Origin: Cupriavidus campinensis
GTDB taxonomy: Bacteria; Pseudomonadota; Gammaproteobacteria; Burkholderiales; Burkholderiaceae
DNA: 64,000 nt
Assembly (NCBI RefSeq): GCF_905397395.1
Contig: NZ_CAJPVH010000002.1
Coordinates: forward strand, 124,001 to 188,000
Direction of reading: 5' to 3'
The notes beneath the pieces were generated by a model. The model saw nothing but the letters and a program-made list of their open reading frames with translations. It was not told the origin of the DNA and searched no databases. A program made the position numbers and the translations under genes. This document shows positions 25,434-33,537 of the stretch, one piece after another. Numbering within the stretch: the stretch's first letter is position 1; each line of letters opens with the position of its first letter.

Positions 25434-26087
25434 ATGACAGACAACCAGCCGGCCTCGGGCCAGCAGCGCCGCGCCTTCTGGCTCAAGCACCTTCACCAGT
25501 GGCACTGGATCAGTTCCGCGATCTGCCTGATCGGGATGATGCTGTTCGCCATCACCGGCTTCACGCTGAACCATGCCGGCCAGATCGAGGCCCGGCCCAG
25601 CGTGGTCACGCGCGGCGACACCGCACCGCGCGAGGTGCTGGCCGCCCTGCGGCAAGCGGCCCCGGCCGGTGCCGCCCGGAAGACCGAAAAAACGCCGGTG
25701 CCGCCCGCGCTGGCCCAGTGGCTGTCGGCGTCCCTCCATGTGGATGCCGAGGGGCGCGAGGCCGAATGGTCTGCCGATGAACTCTACGTGGCCCTGCCAC
25801 GCCCCGGCGGCGACGCCTGGGTCAGCGTGGCGCTGGACAGCGGCGAGGTGCAATACGAAGCCACCTCGCGCGGCTGGATCTCGTATTTCAACGATCTGCA
25901 CAAGGGCCGCAACACGGGCCACGCGTGGAGCCTGTTCCTCGATGTGTTCGCCTTCGCGTGCCTCGTCTTCAGCCTCACCGGGCTGTTCCTGCTGAAGCTG
26001 CACGCCGGTGGCCGCGCGGCCACGTGGCCGCTGGTGGGCGCAGGGCTGGTGGTGCCGCTGCTGCTCGCCATCGTGTTCATTCACTGA
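25434..26087 (+). CDS. PepSY-type membrane protein, predicted trans-membrane electron carrier
   Basis: A 217-residue inner-membrane protein with three hydrophobic segments (about 25-45, 160-185, 195-216) and a periplasmic PepSY-like part between the first two. His residues cluster near the membrane faces: KHLHQWHW (19, 21, 24), TLNHAG (47) and DLHKGRNTGHAWS before TM2, a pattern seen in PepSY_TM ferric reductase-like proteins and suited to heme ligation. It is shorter than the four-helix PepSY_TM proteins. ATG at 25434 is used; the upstream open frame lacks family sequence. First gene of the Fur-controlled operon, so it probably passes electrons from the cytoplasmic reductase to periplasmic flavin or iron. 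Confidence 0.85.
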   Translation: MTDNQPASGQQRRAFWLKHLHQWHWISSAICLIGMMLFAITGFTLNHAGQIEARPSVVTRGDTAPREVLAALRQAAPAGAARKTEKTPVPPALAQWLSASLHVDAEGREAEWSADELYVALPRPGGDAWVSVALDSGEVQYEATSRGWISYFNDLHKGRNTGHAWSLFLDVFAFACLVFSLTGLFLLKLHAGGRAATWPLVGAGLVVPLLLAIVFIH

Positions 26088-26121
26088 TTTGCATTCCTTC
26101 CAACCAGAAAAGGTAGTTCCG

Positions 26122-26643
26122 ATGCGCCGACTCCTTACCGTGACCATGACTGGCCTTGCCGCCGCGCCGCTGGCGCCCGCCATGGCCGCCGATCTGAACG
26201 TCAAGGTGGAAATTCCCCGCCTCACCGTGGCCGAGTACCACCGCCCCTACGTGGCGATGTGGGTGGAGCGTGCCGACCAGAGCCCCGTCTCCACGCTGGC
26301 GGTCTGGTACGACGGCAAGCTCAAGGACGGCGAGGGCACCAAGTGGCTCAAGGACATGCGCCAGTGGTGGCGCAAGGCCGGCCGCGACATGCAGATGCCG
26401 GCCGATGGCATCTCCGGCGCCACCCGCGCGCCGGGCGAGCACGCGGTGTCGTTCAAGGACGGCAAGTCGCCGCTCGGCAAGCTGCCCGCCGGCGACTACC
26501 AGCTGGTGGTGGAGGCCGCGCGCGAAGTGGGCGGCCGCGAGCTGGTGCGCGTGCCCTTCACGTGGCCGCCGCAGTCCGCGCAGACGGCCCGCGCCAAGGG
26601 CGAGCATGAACTCGGCGGCGTCACCGTCGACCTGAAGCCCTGA
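26122..26643 (+). CDS. DUF2271 periplasmic protein with ApbE flavinylation motif
   Basis: A 173-residue exported protein. The signal peptide ends APAMAA before DLNVKVEIPRL. DUF2271 marks follow: YVAMWVE, STLAVWYDG, KWLKDMRQWWRKAG. At 95-101 is DGISGAT, an exact match to the Dxx[S/T]GA[T/S] motif where ApbE links FMN to Thr or Ser in NqrC and RnfG; Thr101 would be the attachment site. The apbE gene is two genes downstream, which strongly supports this. The protein is then a periplasmic flavin carrier. An upstream in-frame start exists but would place sequence before the signal peptide. The gap to the PepSY gene is 34 bases. Confidence 0.87.
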   Translation: MRRLLTVTMTGLAAAPLAPAMAADLNVKVEIPRLTVAEYHRPYVAMWVERADQSPVSTLAVWYDGKLKDGEGTKWLKDMRQWWRKAGRDMQMPADGISGATRAPGEHAVSFKDGKSPLGKLPAGDYQLVVEAAREVGGRELVRVPFTWPPQSAQTARAKGEHELGGVTVDLKP

Positions 26644-26667
26644 CCCATCCGCCGTTCTCACCCCGTT

Positions 26668-26694
26668 TTGACTGGATTGACTGGATTGACTGGA
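26668..26694. repeat. Three tandem copies of a 9-bp unit before the DUF4198 gene
   Basis: TTGACTGGA is repeated three times without change in the 59-base gap between the DUF2271 and DUF4198 genes, ending 8 bases before the ATG; the last GGA lies where the ribosome site is expected. Confidence 0.92.
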
Positions 26695-26702
26695 GCCTGA
26701 CG

Positions 26703-27536
26703 ATGAACAAGCCTGCCCGTTTCCCGCAACGCCTTGCCATGCGCGCCGCCGTGCTGGCGCTGGCCGCCCTGGCCCCGCTGGCCGCCCACGCCCACCGCCA
26801 GTGGCTGCTGCCGTCGGCCACCGTGCTGTCCGGCAACGACGCCTGGGTGACCGTTGACGCTGCCGTCTCCAACGACCTGTTCTACTTCGAACACGTGCCG
26901 ATGCGGCTCGACAACCTCGTCGTCACCGGCCCCGATGGCGCCGCCGTGAAGGCCGAGAACGCCGCCACCGGCAAGTACCGCAGCACCTTCGACCTGCACC
27001 TGACGCAGCCGGGCACCTACCGCGTGGCCGTGGTCAACCAGGGCGTGTTCGCCTCGTGGAAGGAAGGCGGCCAGACCAAGCGCTGGCGCGGCACCGCCGA
27101 GGCGCTGGCCAGCAACGTGCCGGCCAACGCGCAGGACCTGCAGGTAACCGAGAACGCCGGCCGCGTGGAAGCCTTCGTCACTGCCGGCAAGCCGTCGAAG
27201 CAGGCGCTGTCGACCACGGGCCGCGGCCTGGAGCTGGCCCCGATCACCCACCCGAACGACCTCGTGGCGGGCGACACGGCCAGCTTCCGCCTGCTGCTGG
27301 ACGGCAAGCCGGCCAGCAACCTGAAGGTGGAGATCGTGCCGGGCGGCATCCGCTATCGCGACAAGCTCAACGACATGAGTGTCACCACGGACGCGGACGG
27401 CAAGTTCAGCGTCAAGTGGCCGGCCCCGGGTATGTACTGGATGGAAGCCGATGTGCGTGACGACAAAACCTCGGTCAAGCAGGCCAAGGCCCGCCGCGCG
27501 GGCTACGCCGTGACCGTGGAAGTGCTGCCCCAGTAA
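26703..27536 (+). CDS. DUF4198 periplasmic protein, possible N-terminal His metal site
   Basis: A 277-residue exported protein of the DUF4198 family (NikK/CbiK-like). The signal peptide ends APLAAHA; either likely cut leaves a His at the mature N-terminus (HAHRQW or HRQW). The family uses an N-terminal His with other residues to bind Ni, Co or Cu. The C-terminal half is a beta-sandwich (VAGDTASFRLLLDGKPASNL, VTTDADGKFSVKWPAPGMYWMEA). It could hand metal or a chelate to the flavin system next to it. Role in iron uptake is inferred from the operon and the Fur box. The gap to apbE is 9 bases. Confidence 0.83.
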   Translation: MNKPARFPQRLAMRAAVLALAALAPLAAHAHRQWLLPSATVLSGNDAWVTVDAAVSNDLFYFEHVPMRLDNLVVTGPDGAAVKAENAATGKYRSTFDLHLTQPGTYRVAVVNQGVFASWKEGGQTKRWRGTAEALASNVPANAQDLQVTENAGRVEAFVTAGKPSKQALSTTGRGLELAPITHPNDLVAGDTASFRLLLDGKPASNLKVEIVPGGIRYRDKLNDMSVTTDADGKFSVKWPAPGMYWMEADVRDDKTSVKQAKARRAGYAVTVEVLPQ

Positions 27537-27545
27537 GCCCGGCCG

Positions 27546-28574
27546 ATGCAGCGCGTTCTGATCCCCACCTCGCTGACCGCCCCGCCGCCCACACCGGTGG
27601 CGGACGGCCACGTGCGGCAGTGGGCCGGGCGGACCATGGGCACCACGTGGTCGGTGTCGGCGGTGCTGGCAGGCGATGGGGATGCAGGGATCGAAGCCGG
27701 GATCGAGACGGTACTCGCCAACGTCATCGCCCAGATGAGCAACTGGTCCGAGACCTCGGACCTGAGCCGCTTCAACCGCGCTGCCGCCGATACCTGGGTC
27801 ACGCTGCCCGAGGATTGCTTCACGGTGCTCCAGGCCGCGCTGCAGGTGGCGCGCGACAGTGGCGGCGCCTACGACCCGAGCGCCGGGCCGCTGGTGGACC
27901 TGTGGGGCTTCGGCCCCGCAGGGCTGGCGCATGCGCGCCAGACCGCGCCCACCCCGGACGACGTGGCGCGCGTGCGCCAGCCCTGCGGCTGGCAGCGACT
28001 CGAGGTCGATGTGACCCACCGCCGGGCGCGCCAGCCGGGCGGGCTCGCGCTGGACTTCTGCGCCATCGCCAAGGGGTTTGCCGTCGATGCGGTGTCCCGC
28101 CATCTGGACGCGCGCGGCATCACCCATCATCTGGTCGAGATCGGCGGCGAGCTGCGCGGGCAGGGCCTGAAGCCGGACGGCATGCCGTGGTGGGTGGAAC
28201 TGGAATCCCCAGGGGGGAACGGGACCGGGAGTGGGAACGCCCACGGCGCCGCCCGCACGCTGGTGGCGCTGCTCGGGCTGTCCATCGCCACGTCCGGCGA
28301 CTATCGCCGCTACTTCGAGCAGGACGGGCGGCGTTTCGCCCATACCATCGACCCGCGCACCGGCTACCCGGCGGCGCACGCGCTGGCTTCGGTGACGGTG
28401 ATCCACCGGGACTGCATGCTGGCCGATGCCTTCTCCACGGCGCTGACCGTGCTTGGCCCGCAGGCGGGCATGGACTTCGCGCGGCGCCATGCGCTGGCGG
28501 CGCGCTTCCTGGTCCGCACGCCGCGCGGCTTCGATGAACTTACCTCGCCGGCGTTCGCCGCCATGCTGTCATGA
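27546..28574 (+). CDS. apbE: FAD:protein FMN transferase ApbE, without a signal peptide
   Basis: A 342-residue ApbE. The enzyme moves FMN from FAD to Thr or Ser of target proteins with Mg2+. Family marks: GRTMGTTWSV, MSNWSETSDLSRFN, SGGAYDPSAGPLVDLWGFG, LDFCAIAKGFAVDAV, HHLVEIGGELRGQG, SIATSGDYRRYFEQ, HTIDPRTGYPA and LADAFSTALTVLG. Most ApbE proteins are exported lipoproteins; this one starts MQRVLIPTSLTAPPP with no hydrophobic stretch, and an in-frame TAA four codons upstream rules out a longer form. It should stay in the cytoplasm unless exported another way. Its likely target is Thr101 of the DUF2271 protein. It overlaps the next gene by ATGA. Confidence 0.93.
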   Translation: MQRVLIPTSLTAPPPTPVADGHVRQWAGRTMGTTWSVSAVLAGDGDAGIEAGIETVLANVIAQMSNWSETSDLSRFNRAAADTWVTLPEDCFTVLQAALQVARDSGGAYDPSAGPLVDLWGFGPAGLAHARQTAPTPDDVARVRQPCGWQRLEVDVTHRRARQPGGLALDFCAIAKGFAVDAVSRHLDARGITHHLVEIGGELRGQGLKPDGMPWWVELESPGGNGTGSGNAHGAARTLVALLGLSIATSGDYRRYFEQDGRRFAHTIDPRTGYPAAHALASVTVIHRDCMLADAFSTALTVLGPQAGMDFARRHALAARFLVRTPRGFDELTSPAFAAMLS

Positions 28575-30166
28575 CCGTGGGACGCCTGTGGCCCTGGGCC
28601 GTGTGCCTTGCCGGCGTCGCGCTGGCCGTGCTGTCCCCGGAGCGGATGGCGATGGCCGCCGGCGTGGTGGCGGCCTATGCGGGCTTCTGCGCCGCCATCC
28701 TCGCCCAGCATCGCCGCCGCCGCGCGGCGCGGGTGGGGCTCATTCAGCAGGACAACGGCGCCGCGCGCCCGACGCTGGTGGCCTACGCCAGCCAGACCGG
28801 CTTCGCCGAGCAACTGGCGATGCAAACCGCCCGCGCGCTGCAAGGCGCCGGGCTGCCGGTGCAAGTCCTGTCCTTTGCCGAGCTGGACGGCGCGCGGCTG
28901 GCCGCCTGCGGGCAGGCGCTGTTCCTGGTCAGCACGACAGGCGAGGGCGACGCGCCCGATACCGCCTCCGGCTTCACGCGCAAGCTGGTGTCCGGCGCCG
29001 CGCCGGAATCGCTGCGCCAGTTGCGCTACGGCATTCTCGCGCTGGGCGATAGCAGCTACGCGCGCTTCTGCGCCTTCGGGCACACGCTGTCCGGCTGGTT
29101 GCAGCGCCATCACGCCCAGCCGCTGTTCGACATGGTCGAGGTGGACAACGGCGACCCCGGCGCGCTGCGCCACTGGCAGAACCATCTCTCCGCGCTCGGC
29201 GGCGGCGCGGAGATTGCCGACTGGGAGCGCCCGCGCTATGGCCGCTGGCAGCTGGTGGAGCGCCGGCTGCTCAACGCCGGCAGCCAGGGGGCGCCGGCCT
29301 GGCACCTCGCGCTGGTGCCCGAAGATCCCAGCGATCTGGCGTGGACGGCTGGCGACATCGCGGAGGTCGGCCCCTGCCAGCCGCCGGACGTGGTGGCGAC
29401 CCTGCTGACCCGTCTCTCCCTCGATGGCGCCACGCCGGTCCGCTGCGACAGCCGCCCCATGACGCTGGCCGAGGCGCTGGCCACGCGCCTGCCGCTGCCC
29501 GATGCCCATCTCGACACCATGGCCGGCCTGGCCCCGCAGGCGCTGATCGACGCCCTGCCGGCCCTGCCGCACCGCGAGTATTCGATTGCCTCGCTGCCCG
29601 CCGATGGCCGGCTCGAACTGCTCGTGCGCGAGACCCGTCATGACGATGGCCGGCTGGGGCTGGCTTCCGGCTGGCTGACCGTCCATGCCCCCGAGGGCAC
29701 GCATATCGCGCTGCGCGTGCGCGCCAATCGCGCGTTTCATCCGCCTGCCGATGACCGCCCGCTGATCCTGATCGGCAACGGCACGGGCCTGGCCGGCCTG
29801 CGCGCGCTGCTGAAGGCCCGCGCGGCCGCCGGGCATCGGCGCAACTGGCTGCTGTTTGGCGAGCGTTCCGCCGCCCATGACGACTTCCACGGTGCAGAAC
29901 TGCGCGCGTGGCAGGAGCAAGGTGTGTTGCAGCGCATCGACCGTGCGTGGTCGCGCGATGGTTGCGTGCCGCACTACGTGCAGGACGCCGTGACGGCGCA
30001 GGCCGACGCCATCCGCGCATGGCTGGCCGAAGGCGCGGCGATCTATGTCTGCGGCAGCCTGCAGGGCATGGCCGGCAGCGTGCACGCGGCGCTCGCCGGC
30101 ATCACCGGCGAAGACGCTTTGCAGGCGATGACCGAGGACGGGCGCTACCGTCGGGACGTTTACTGA
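28571..30166 (+). CDS. Membrane-anchored flavodoxin/FNR reductase (CysJ-like diflavin protein)
   Basis: A 531-residue diflavin reductase. Two short membrane segments at 8-22 and 27-46 are followed by HRRRRAAR, which puts the rest in the cytoplasm. Residues about 66-205 are a flavodoxin domain (VAYASQTGFAEQLA, LVSTTGEGDAPD, ILALGDSSYARFCAFG). An FAD/NAD(P)H domain follows with HREYSIASLPADG and the nucleotide loop IGNGTGLAGLRALL, diverged from GPGTGIAPFR, and ends YRRDVY. It should take electrons from NAD(P)H through FAD and FMN to the PepSY protein. Last gene of the Fur operon, joined to apbE by a 4-base overlap. Confidence 0.9.
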   Translation: MTVGRLWPWAVCLAGVALAVLSPERMAMAAGVVAAYAGFCAAILAQHRRRRAARVGLIQQDNGAARPTLVAYASQTGFAEQLAMQTARALQGAGLPVQVLSFAELDGARLAACGQALFLVSTTGEGDAPDTASGFTRKLVSGAAPESLRQLRYGILALGDSSYARFCAFGHTLSGWLQRHHAQPLFDMVEVDNGDPGALRHWQNHLSALGGGAEIADWERPRYGRWQLVERRLLNAGSQGAPAWHLALVPEDPSDLAWTAGDIAEVGPCQPPDVVATLLTRLSLDGATPVRCDSRPMTLAEALATRLPLPDAHLDTMAGLAPQALIDALPALPHREYSIASLPADGRLELLVRETRHDDGRLGLASGWLTVHAPEGTHIALRVRANRAFHPPADDRPLILIGNGTGLAGLRALLKARAAAGHRRNWLLFGERSAAHDDFHGAELRAWQEQGVLQRIDRAWSRDGCVPHYVQDAVTAQADAIRAWLAEGAAIYVCGSLQGMAGSVHAALAGITGEDALQAMTEDGRYRRDVY

Positions 30167-30277
30167 ACCTGAAACGCCTGTATTGCGGCGGCGCACGATC
30201 GCCGTATCGGCCCCATCGGCGCCACATTCGTCTATCCTCATGAGTCCTGATTCAACAGGCCCCGAAGAGGAGACACA

Positions 30278-32752
30278 ATGCTTCACCATTCCCGTCCGCT
30301 GCGGCGCACTGCCGCCGCGCTCGCTTGTCTTGCCACGCTCTCCAGCCTCACCACCCTCAGCACCCCCGCCGCCCTCGCCGCCGGCCCAGACCGCTTCGCG
30401 GTGCCGGGGCTGGAGAAGCCGGCCAGCATCCTGATCGACAAATGGGGCGTGCCCCATATCTACGCCGGCACGCTCTACGACGCTTTCTACGCGCAGGGCT
30501 TCATGGCCGCGCGCGACCGCCTCTGGCAGATCGACCTCTGGCGCAAGCGCGGGCTCGGCGAGATGGCCAAGGACTTCGGGCCGGCCTATGTCGAGGGGGA
30601 CCGCATGGCGCGCGCGGTGCTGTTCCGGGGCGATATGTACCGGGAGTGGCTGGCCTACGGCTCAGACGCCAAGCGCGTGGCCGAAGCCTTCGTGGCCGGC
30701 GTGAACGCCTACGTGGCGCAGACGGAGGCCAACCCGGCGCTGCTGCCGCCCGAGTTCCGGGTGCTGAACTACAAGCCGGCGCTCTGGCGCGCCGAAGACA
30801 TCGTGCGGATTCGCCACCACGGCCTGACGCTCAATTTCACGGGCGAGATGGACCGCGCGGCGGTGTTCTGCGAAGGCAAGGCCAACGCGGTGCGCGCCGA
30901 CTGGGTGCGCCGCGAACTCGATCCGCCGGTCGAGCCGAAGCTGCCCGAGGGGCTGGACCCCTGCGCGCTGCCCGTGGCCGAGCTGAAGCAGGCCTACGCG
31001 CTGGCCACGGCCGCGCCGCGCTTTCCGAAGGAGTGGTGGACACCGGGCGCCAGCAAGGCTGCGGCCGCGGGGGCCGGGAACGTGCCGGTGGACCAGCTCT
31101 ATGCGATGGTCGATGCATCCAGCGACACCGGCCGCAGCCTGGGCTCGAACAACTGGGTCATCGCGGGCAGCCGCACCACCACGGGCCGGCCGATCCTCGC
31201 CAATGACCCGCACCGCGCGCACGGCGCGCCGAGCCTGCGCTACATCAGCCACCTGAACGCGCCGGGATTGTCCGTGATCGGCGCCGGCGAGCCGTTCCTG
31301 CCAGGCATCTCGATTGGCCATAACGGCACCATCGCCTTCGGCCTGACCCGGTTCTACATGGATCAGGAAGACCTCTACGTCTACGAGACCAACCCCGGGC
31401 AGGCGCGCGAGTACCGCTACAAGGGCCGCTGGGAGCCGATGGAAACCGTCACCGAGCAGATCGCGGTGCGCGGGGAGGCCACGCCGCGCACGGTGACCAT
31501 CGACTACACGCGCCACGGCCCGGTGCTCTACGCCGACGCCAGGACCCAGCGCGCCTGGGTGCTGCGCGCCGCGTGGCTGGACTACGGCATGGCGCCGTAT
31601 TTCGGGTCGATGGACTACATGCGCGCGCGCAACTGGGACCAGTTCCGCGCGGCGATGAACCGCTGGGGCGCGCCGGGCGAGAACCAGGTCTACGCGGATA
31701 CCTCGGGCAATATCGGCTGGATTCCGGGCGGCCTGACCGTGAACCGGCCCAACTGGGACGGCCTGACGCCGGTGCCCGGCGATGGCCGCTACGAGTGGGC
31801 CGGCTATCGCAACATGGACGAACTGCCGTGGGCCTACAACCCGACGCCGGGCTACGTGGTCACCGCCAACGAGAACAACATCCCGGCCAACCATCCGGCC
31901 GCGAAGATTGGCGTGGGCTATGAATGGAGCGACAGTTCGCGTGCCCAGCGGCTCAAGGCAGTGGTGGGGGCCAAGTCGCGCAGTTCGGTGGCGGACTCGA
32001 TGGCGTGGCAGAACGACACGGTGTCCCTGCCGGCTCAGCGCGTGGTGGCGCTGCTCAAGCCGCTCAACAGCCCGGACGCGCAGGTCCAGCGCGGGCTGGA
32101 CCTGCTGCGCAACTGGGACGGCAACGAGCGCGCCAACAGCGCGGCGGCGGCGCTGTTCGAGGTCTGGTTCAGCAAGCATCTGCGCACGGCCATCGTGCGC
32201 GGGGCGCTGTCGCCGGAAGCGGCCAAGCTGGTGGGGGCGGGCGATGCCACCCGGGTGATCGCGGTGATGGAGCAGCCCGCCAGCTGGATGACCGTGGAGC
32301 GCCGCAACGAGATCATGCTCAGCTCGCTGAAGTCGGCCATGGCCGAGGTCGAGAAGTCCCTCGGGCCGGACCCGGCGGCGTGGCAGTGGGGCAAGCTGCA
32401 CACCGCCGTGTTCAACCATCCCCTCAACGCCATCCTCGACCCCGCCCAGCGCCAGCAGTACGACGTGAACGCGGGGCCGATCGGCGGATCGTCATTCACG
32501 CCGATGAACACCAGCTATCGCAACAATGACTTCCAGCTCACCGCCGGGGCCTCGTTCCGGATGGTGCTGGACGTGGGCAACTGGGACGCCTCGCGCGCGG
32601 TGAACACGCCGGGGCAGTCGGGCAACCCGGCCAGCCCGCACTACCGCGATCTGGCGCCGCTGTGGGCCAAGGGGGAGTACTTCCCGCTGGTCTACACGCG
32701 CAAGGCGGTGGAAAAGGCCACCACCGAGCGCGTGGAACTGGTGCCGCGCTGA
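30278..32752 (+). CDS. Penicillin acylase family Ntn hydrolase (PvdQ/AHL acylase-like)
   Basis: An 824-residue periplasmic N-acyl amide hydrolase made as one precursor that cuts itself. The signal peptide runs to about residue 35 (AALAAGPD). The alpha chain holds DKWGVPHIYAGTLYDAFYAQGF and ARDRLWQIDLWRKRGLGEMA. The nucleophile is Ser290 in SLGSNNWVIAG, which becomes the beta-chain N-terminus after removal of the linker. The beta chain has NDPHRAHGAPSLRYI and GISIGHNGTIAFGLT. Members cleave acyl-homoserine lactones, beta-lactams or the pyoverdine acyl chain. Which applies here cannot be read, but it lies 111 bases downstream of the iron operon, which recalls PvdQ. GAGGAGACACA precedes the ATG. 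It may have its own promoter. Confidence 0.9.
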   Translation: MLHHSRPLRRTAAALACLATLSSLTTLSTPAALAAGPDRFAVPGLEKPASILIDKWGVPHIYAGTLYDAFYAQGFMAARDRLWQIDLWRKRGLGEMAKDFGPAYVEGDRMARAVLFRGDMYREWLAYGSDAKRVAEAFVAGVNAYVAQTEANPALLPPEFRVLNYKPALWRAEDIVRIRHHGLTLNFTGEMDRAAVFCEGKANAVRADWVRRELDPPVEPKLPEGLDPCALPVAELKQAYALATAAPRFPKEWWTPGASKAAAAGAGNVPVDQLYAMVDASSDTGRSLGSNNWVIAGSRTTTGRPILANDPHRAHGAPSLRYISHLNAPGLSVIGAGEPFLPGISIGHNGTIAFGLTRFYMDQEDLYVYETNPGQAREYRYKGRWEPMETVTEQIAVRGEATPRTVTIDYTRHGPVLYADARTQRAWVLRAAWLDYGMAPYFGSMDYMRARNWDQFRAAMNRWGAPGENQVYADTSGNIGWIPGGLTVNRPNWDGLTPVPGDGRYEWAGYRNMDELPWAYNPTPGYVVTANENNIPANHPAAKIGVGYEWSDSSRAQRLKAVVGAKSRSSVADSMAWQNDTVSLPAQRVVALLKPLNSPDAQVQRGLDLLRNWDGNERANSAAAALFEVWFSKHLRTAIVRGALSPEAAKLVGAGDATRVIAVMEQPASWMTVERRNEIMLSSLKSAMAEVEKSLGPDPAAWQWGKLHTAVFNHPLNAILDPAQRQQYDVNAGPIGGSSFTPMNTSYRNNDFQLTAGASFRMVLDVGNWDASRAVNTPGQSGNPASPHYRDLAPLWAKGEYFPLVYTRKAVEKATTERVELVPR

Positions 32753-32767
32753 GCGGCGGGGTCCACC

Positions 32768-33517
32768 TCAGGCTGGCGGCTGTTCCTGGCTGAACGCCGC
32801 CAGCTCGCGCGCCAGGCTCTGCGCCGCGAGCTCGACCAGCGCGCGGCCCCGCTCGCGCGTGGCCAGCCCCGGGTTGGAGCCCAGCCGGCCGTCCGGGAAG
32901 CGGGCGCGGAAGTCCAGCGCATCGCGGATCGGGCCAGACGGGGCGATGGGCGGCGCATAGTCGGCCGTCTTCACCGACTCCGGGAAGGCCCATTGCGTGA
33001 TGGCGATCTCGGAGGGCGTGGCGTGCGCGCCGTGCCCGGTCGGGAACTGGTCGCGCGCCAGTTCGCCCACGCCTTCCAGGTCCCACCAGTTGGCGAGCTT
33101 CAGCGCGAAGCCGGCCGGGCGCCGCGCGAAGCTGGCTTCCGCGTACAGCTCCGAGAACGCCGCCTCGATCGAGGCCACATTCCCGCCGTGCCCGTTCAGG
33201 AACAGGATCTTCTCGAAGCCGTGCAGGGCGAGGGAGCGTACCCAGTCGCCGATGGCGGCGATGAATGTGGACGGGCGCAGCGAGATCGTCCCGGCAAAGG
33301 CAAGGTGGTGCTGGGCCATGCCGATATTGAAGGTCGGGGCGATCAGGATGTCGGCCGATTTCTCCGCCTCCCGCGCGATGATCTCGGGGCACAGCCAGTC
33401 GGTGCCCAGCAGGCCGGTCGGGCCGTGCTGCTCGTTGGAGCCAATCGGCACGACGATGGTGCGGCTGCGCTGGAGGAACGATTCGATTTCGGCCCAGGTG
33501 GACATGTGCAGTTGCAT
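32768..33517 (-). CDS. Creatininase-family amidohydrolase
   Basis: A 249-residue metal-dependent hydrolase. Metal ligands can be matched: Glu and His in SNEQHGPTG, Asp in GTDWLCPEI, His in MAQHHLAFAGTISL and the signature FLNGHGGNVASIEAAF, plus the late Glu in HATPSEIAI. Family members open cyclic amides (creatinine) or hydrolyse formamides in cofactor pathways; substrate is unknown. AAGAGGATTCCC precedes the ATG. It is 20 bases after the MFS gene and converges on the acylase gene. The pair suggests uptake and hydrolysis of one amide compound. Confidence 0.9.
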   Translation of the reverse strand: MQLHMSTWAEIESFLQRSRTIVVPIGSNEQHGPTGLLGTDWLCPEIIAREAEKSADILIAPTFNIGMAQHHLAFAGTISLRPSTFIAAIGDWVRSLALHGFEKILFLNGHGGNVASIEAAFSELYAEASFARRPAGFALKLANWWDLEGVGELARDQFPTGHGAHATPSEIAITQWAFPESVKTADYAPPIAPSGPIRDALDFRARFPDGRLGSNPGLATRERGRALVELAAQSLARELAAFSQEQPPA

Positions 33518-33537
33518 GGGAATCCTCTTATGGGTGG

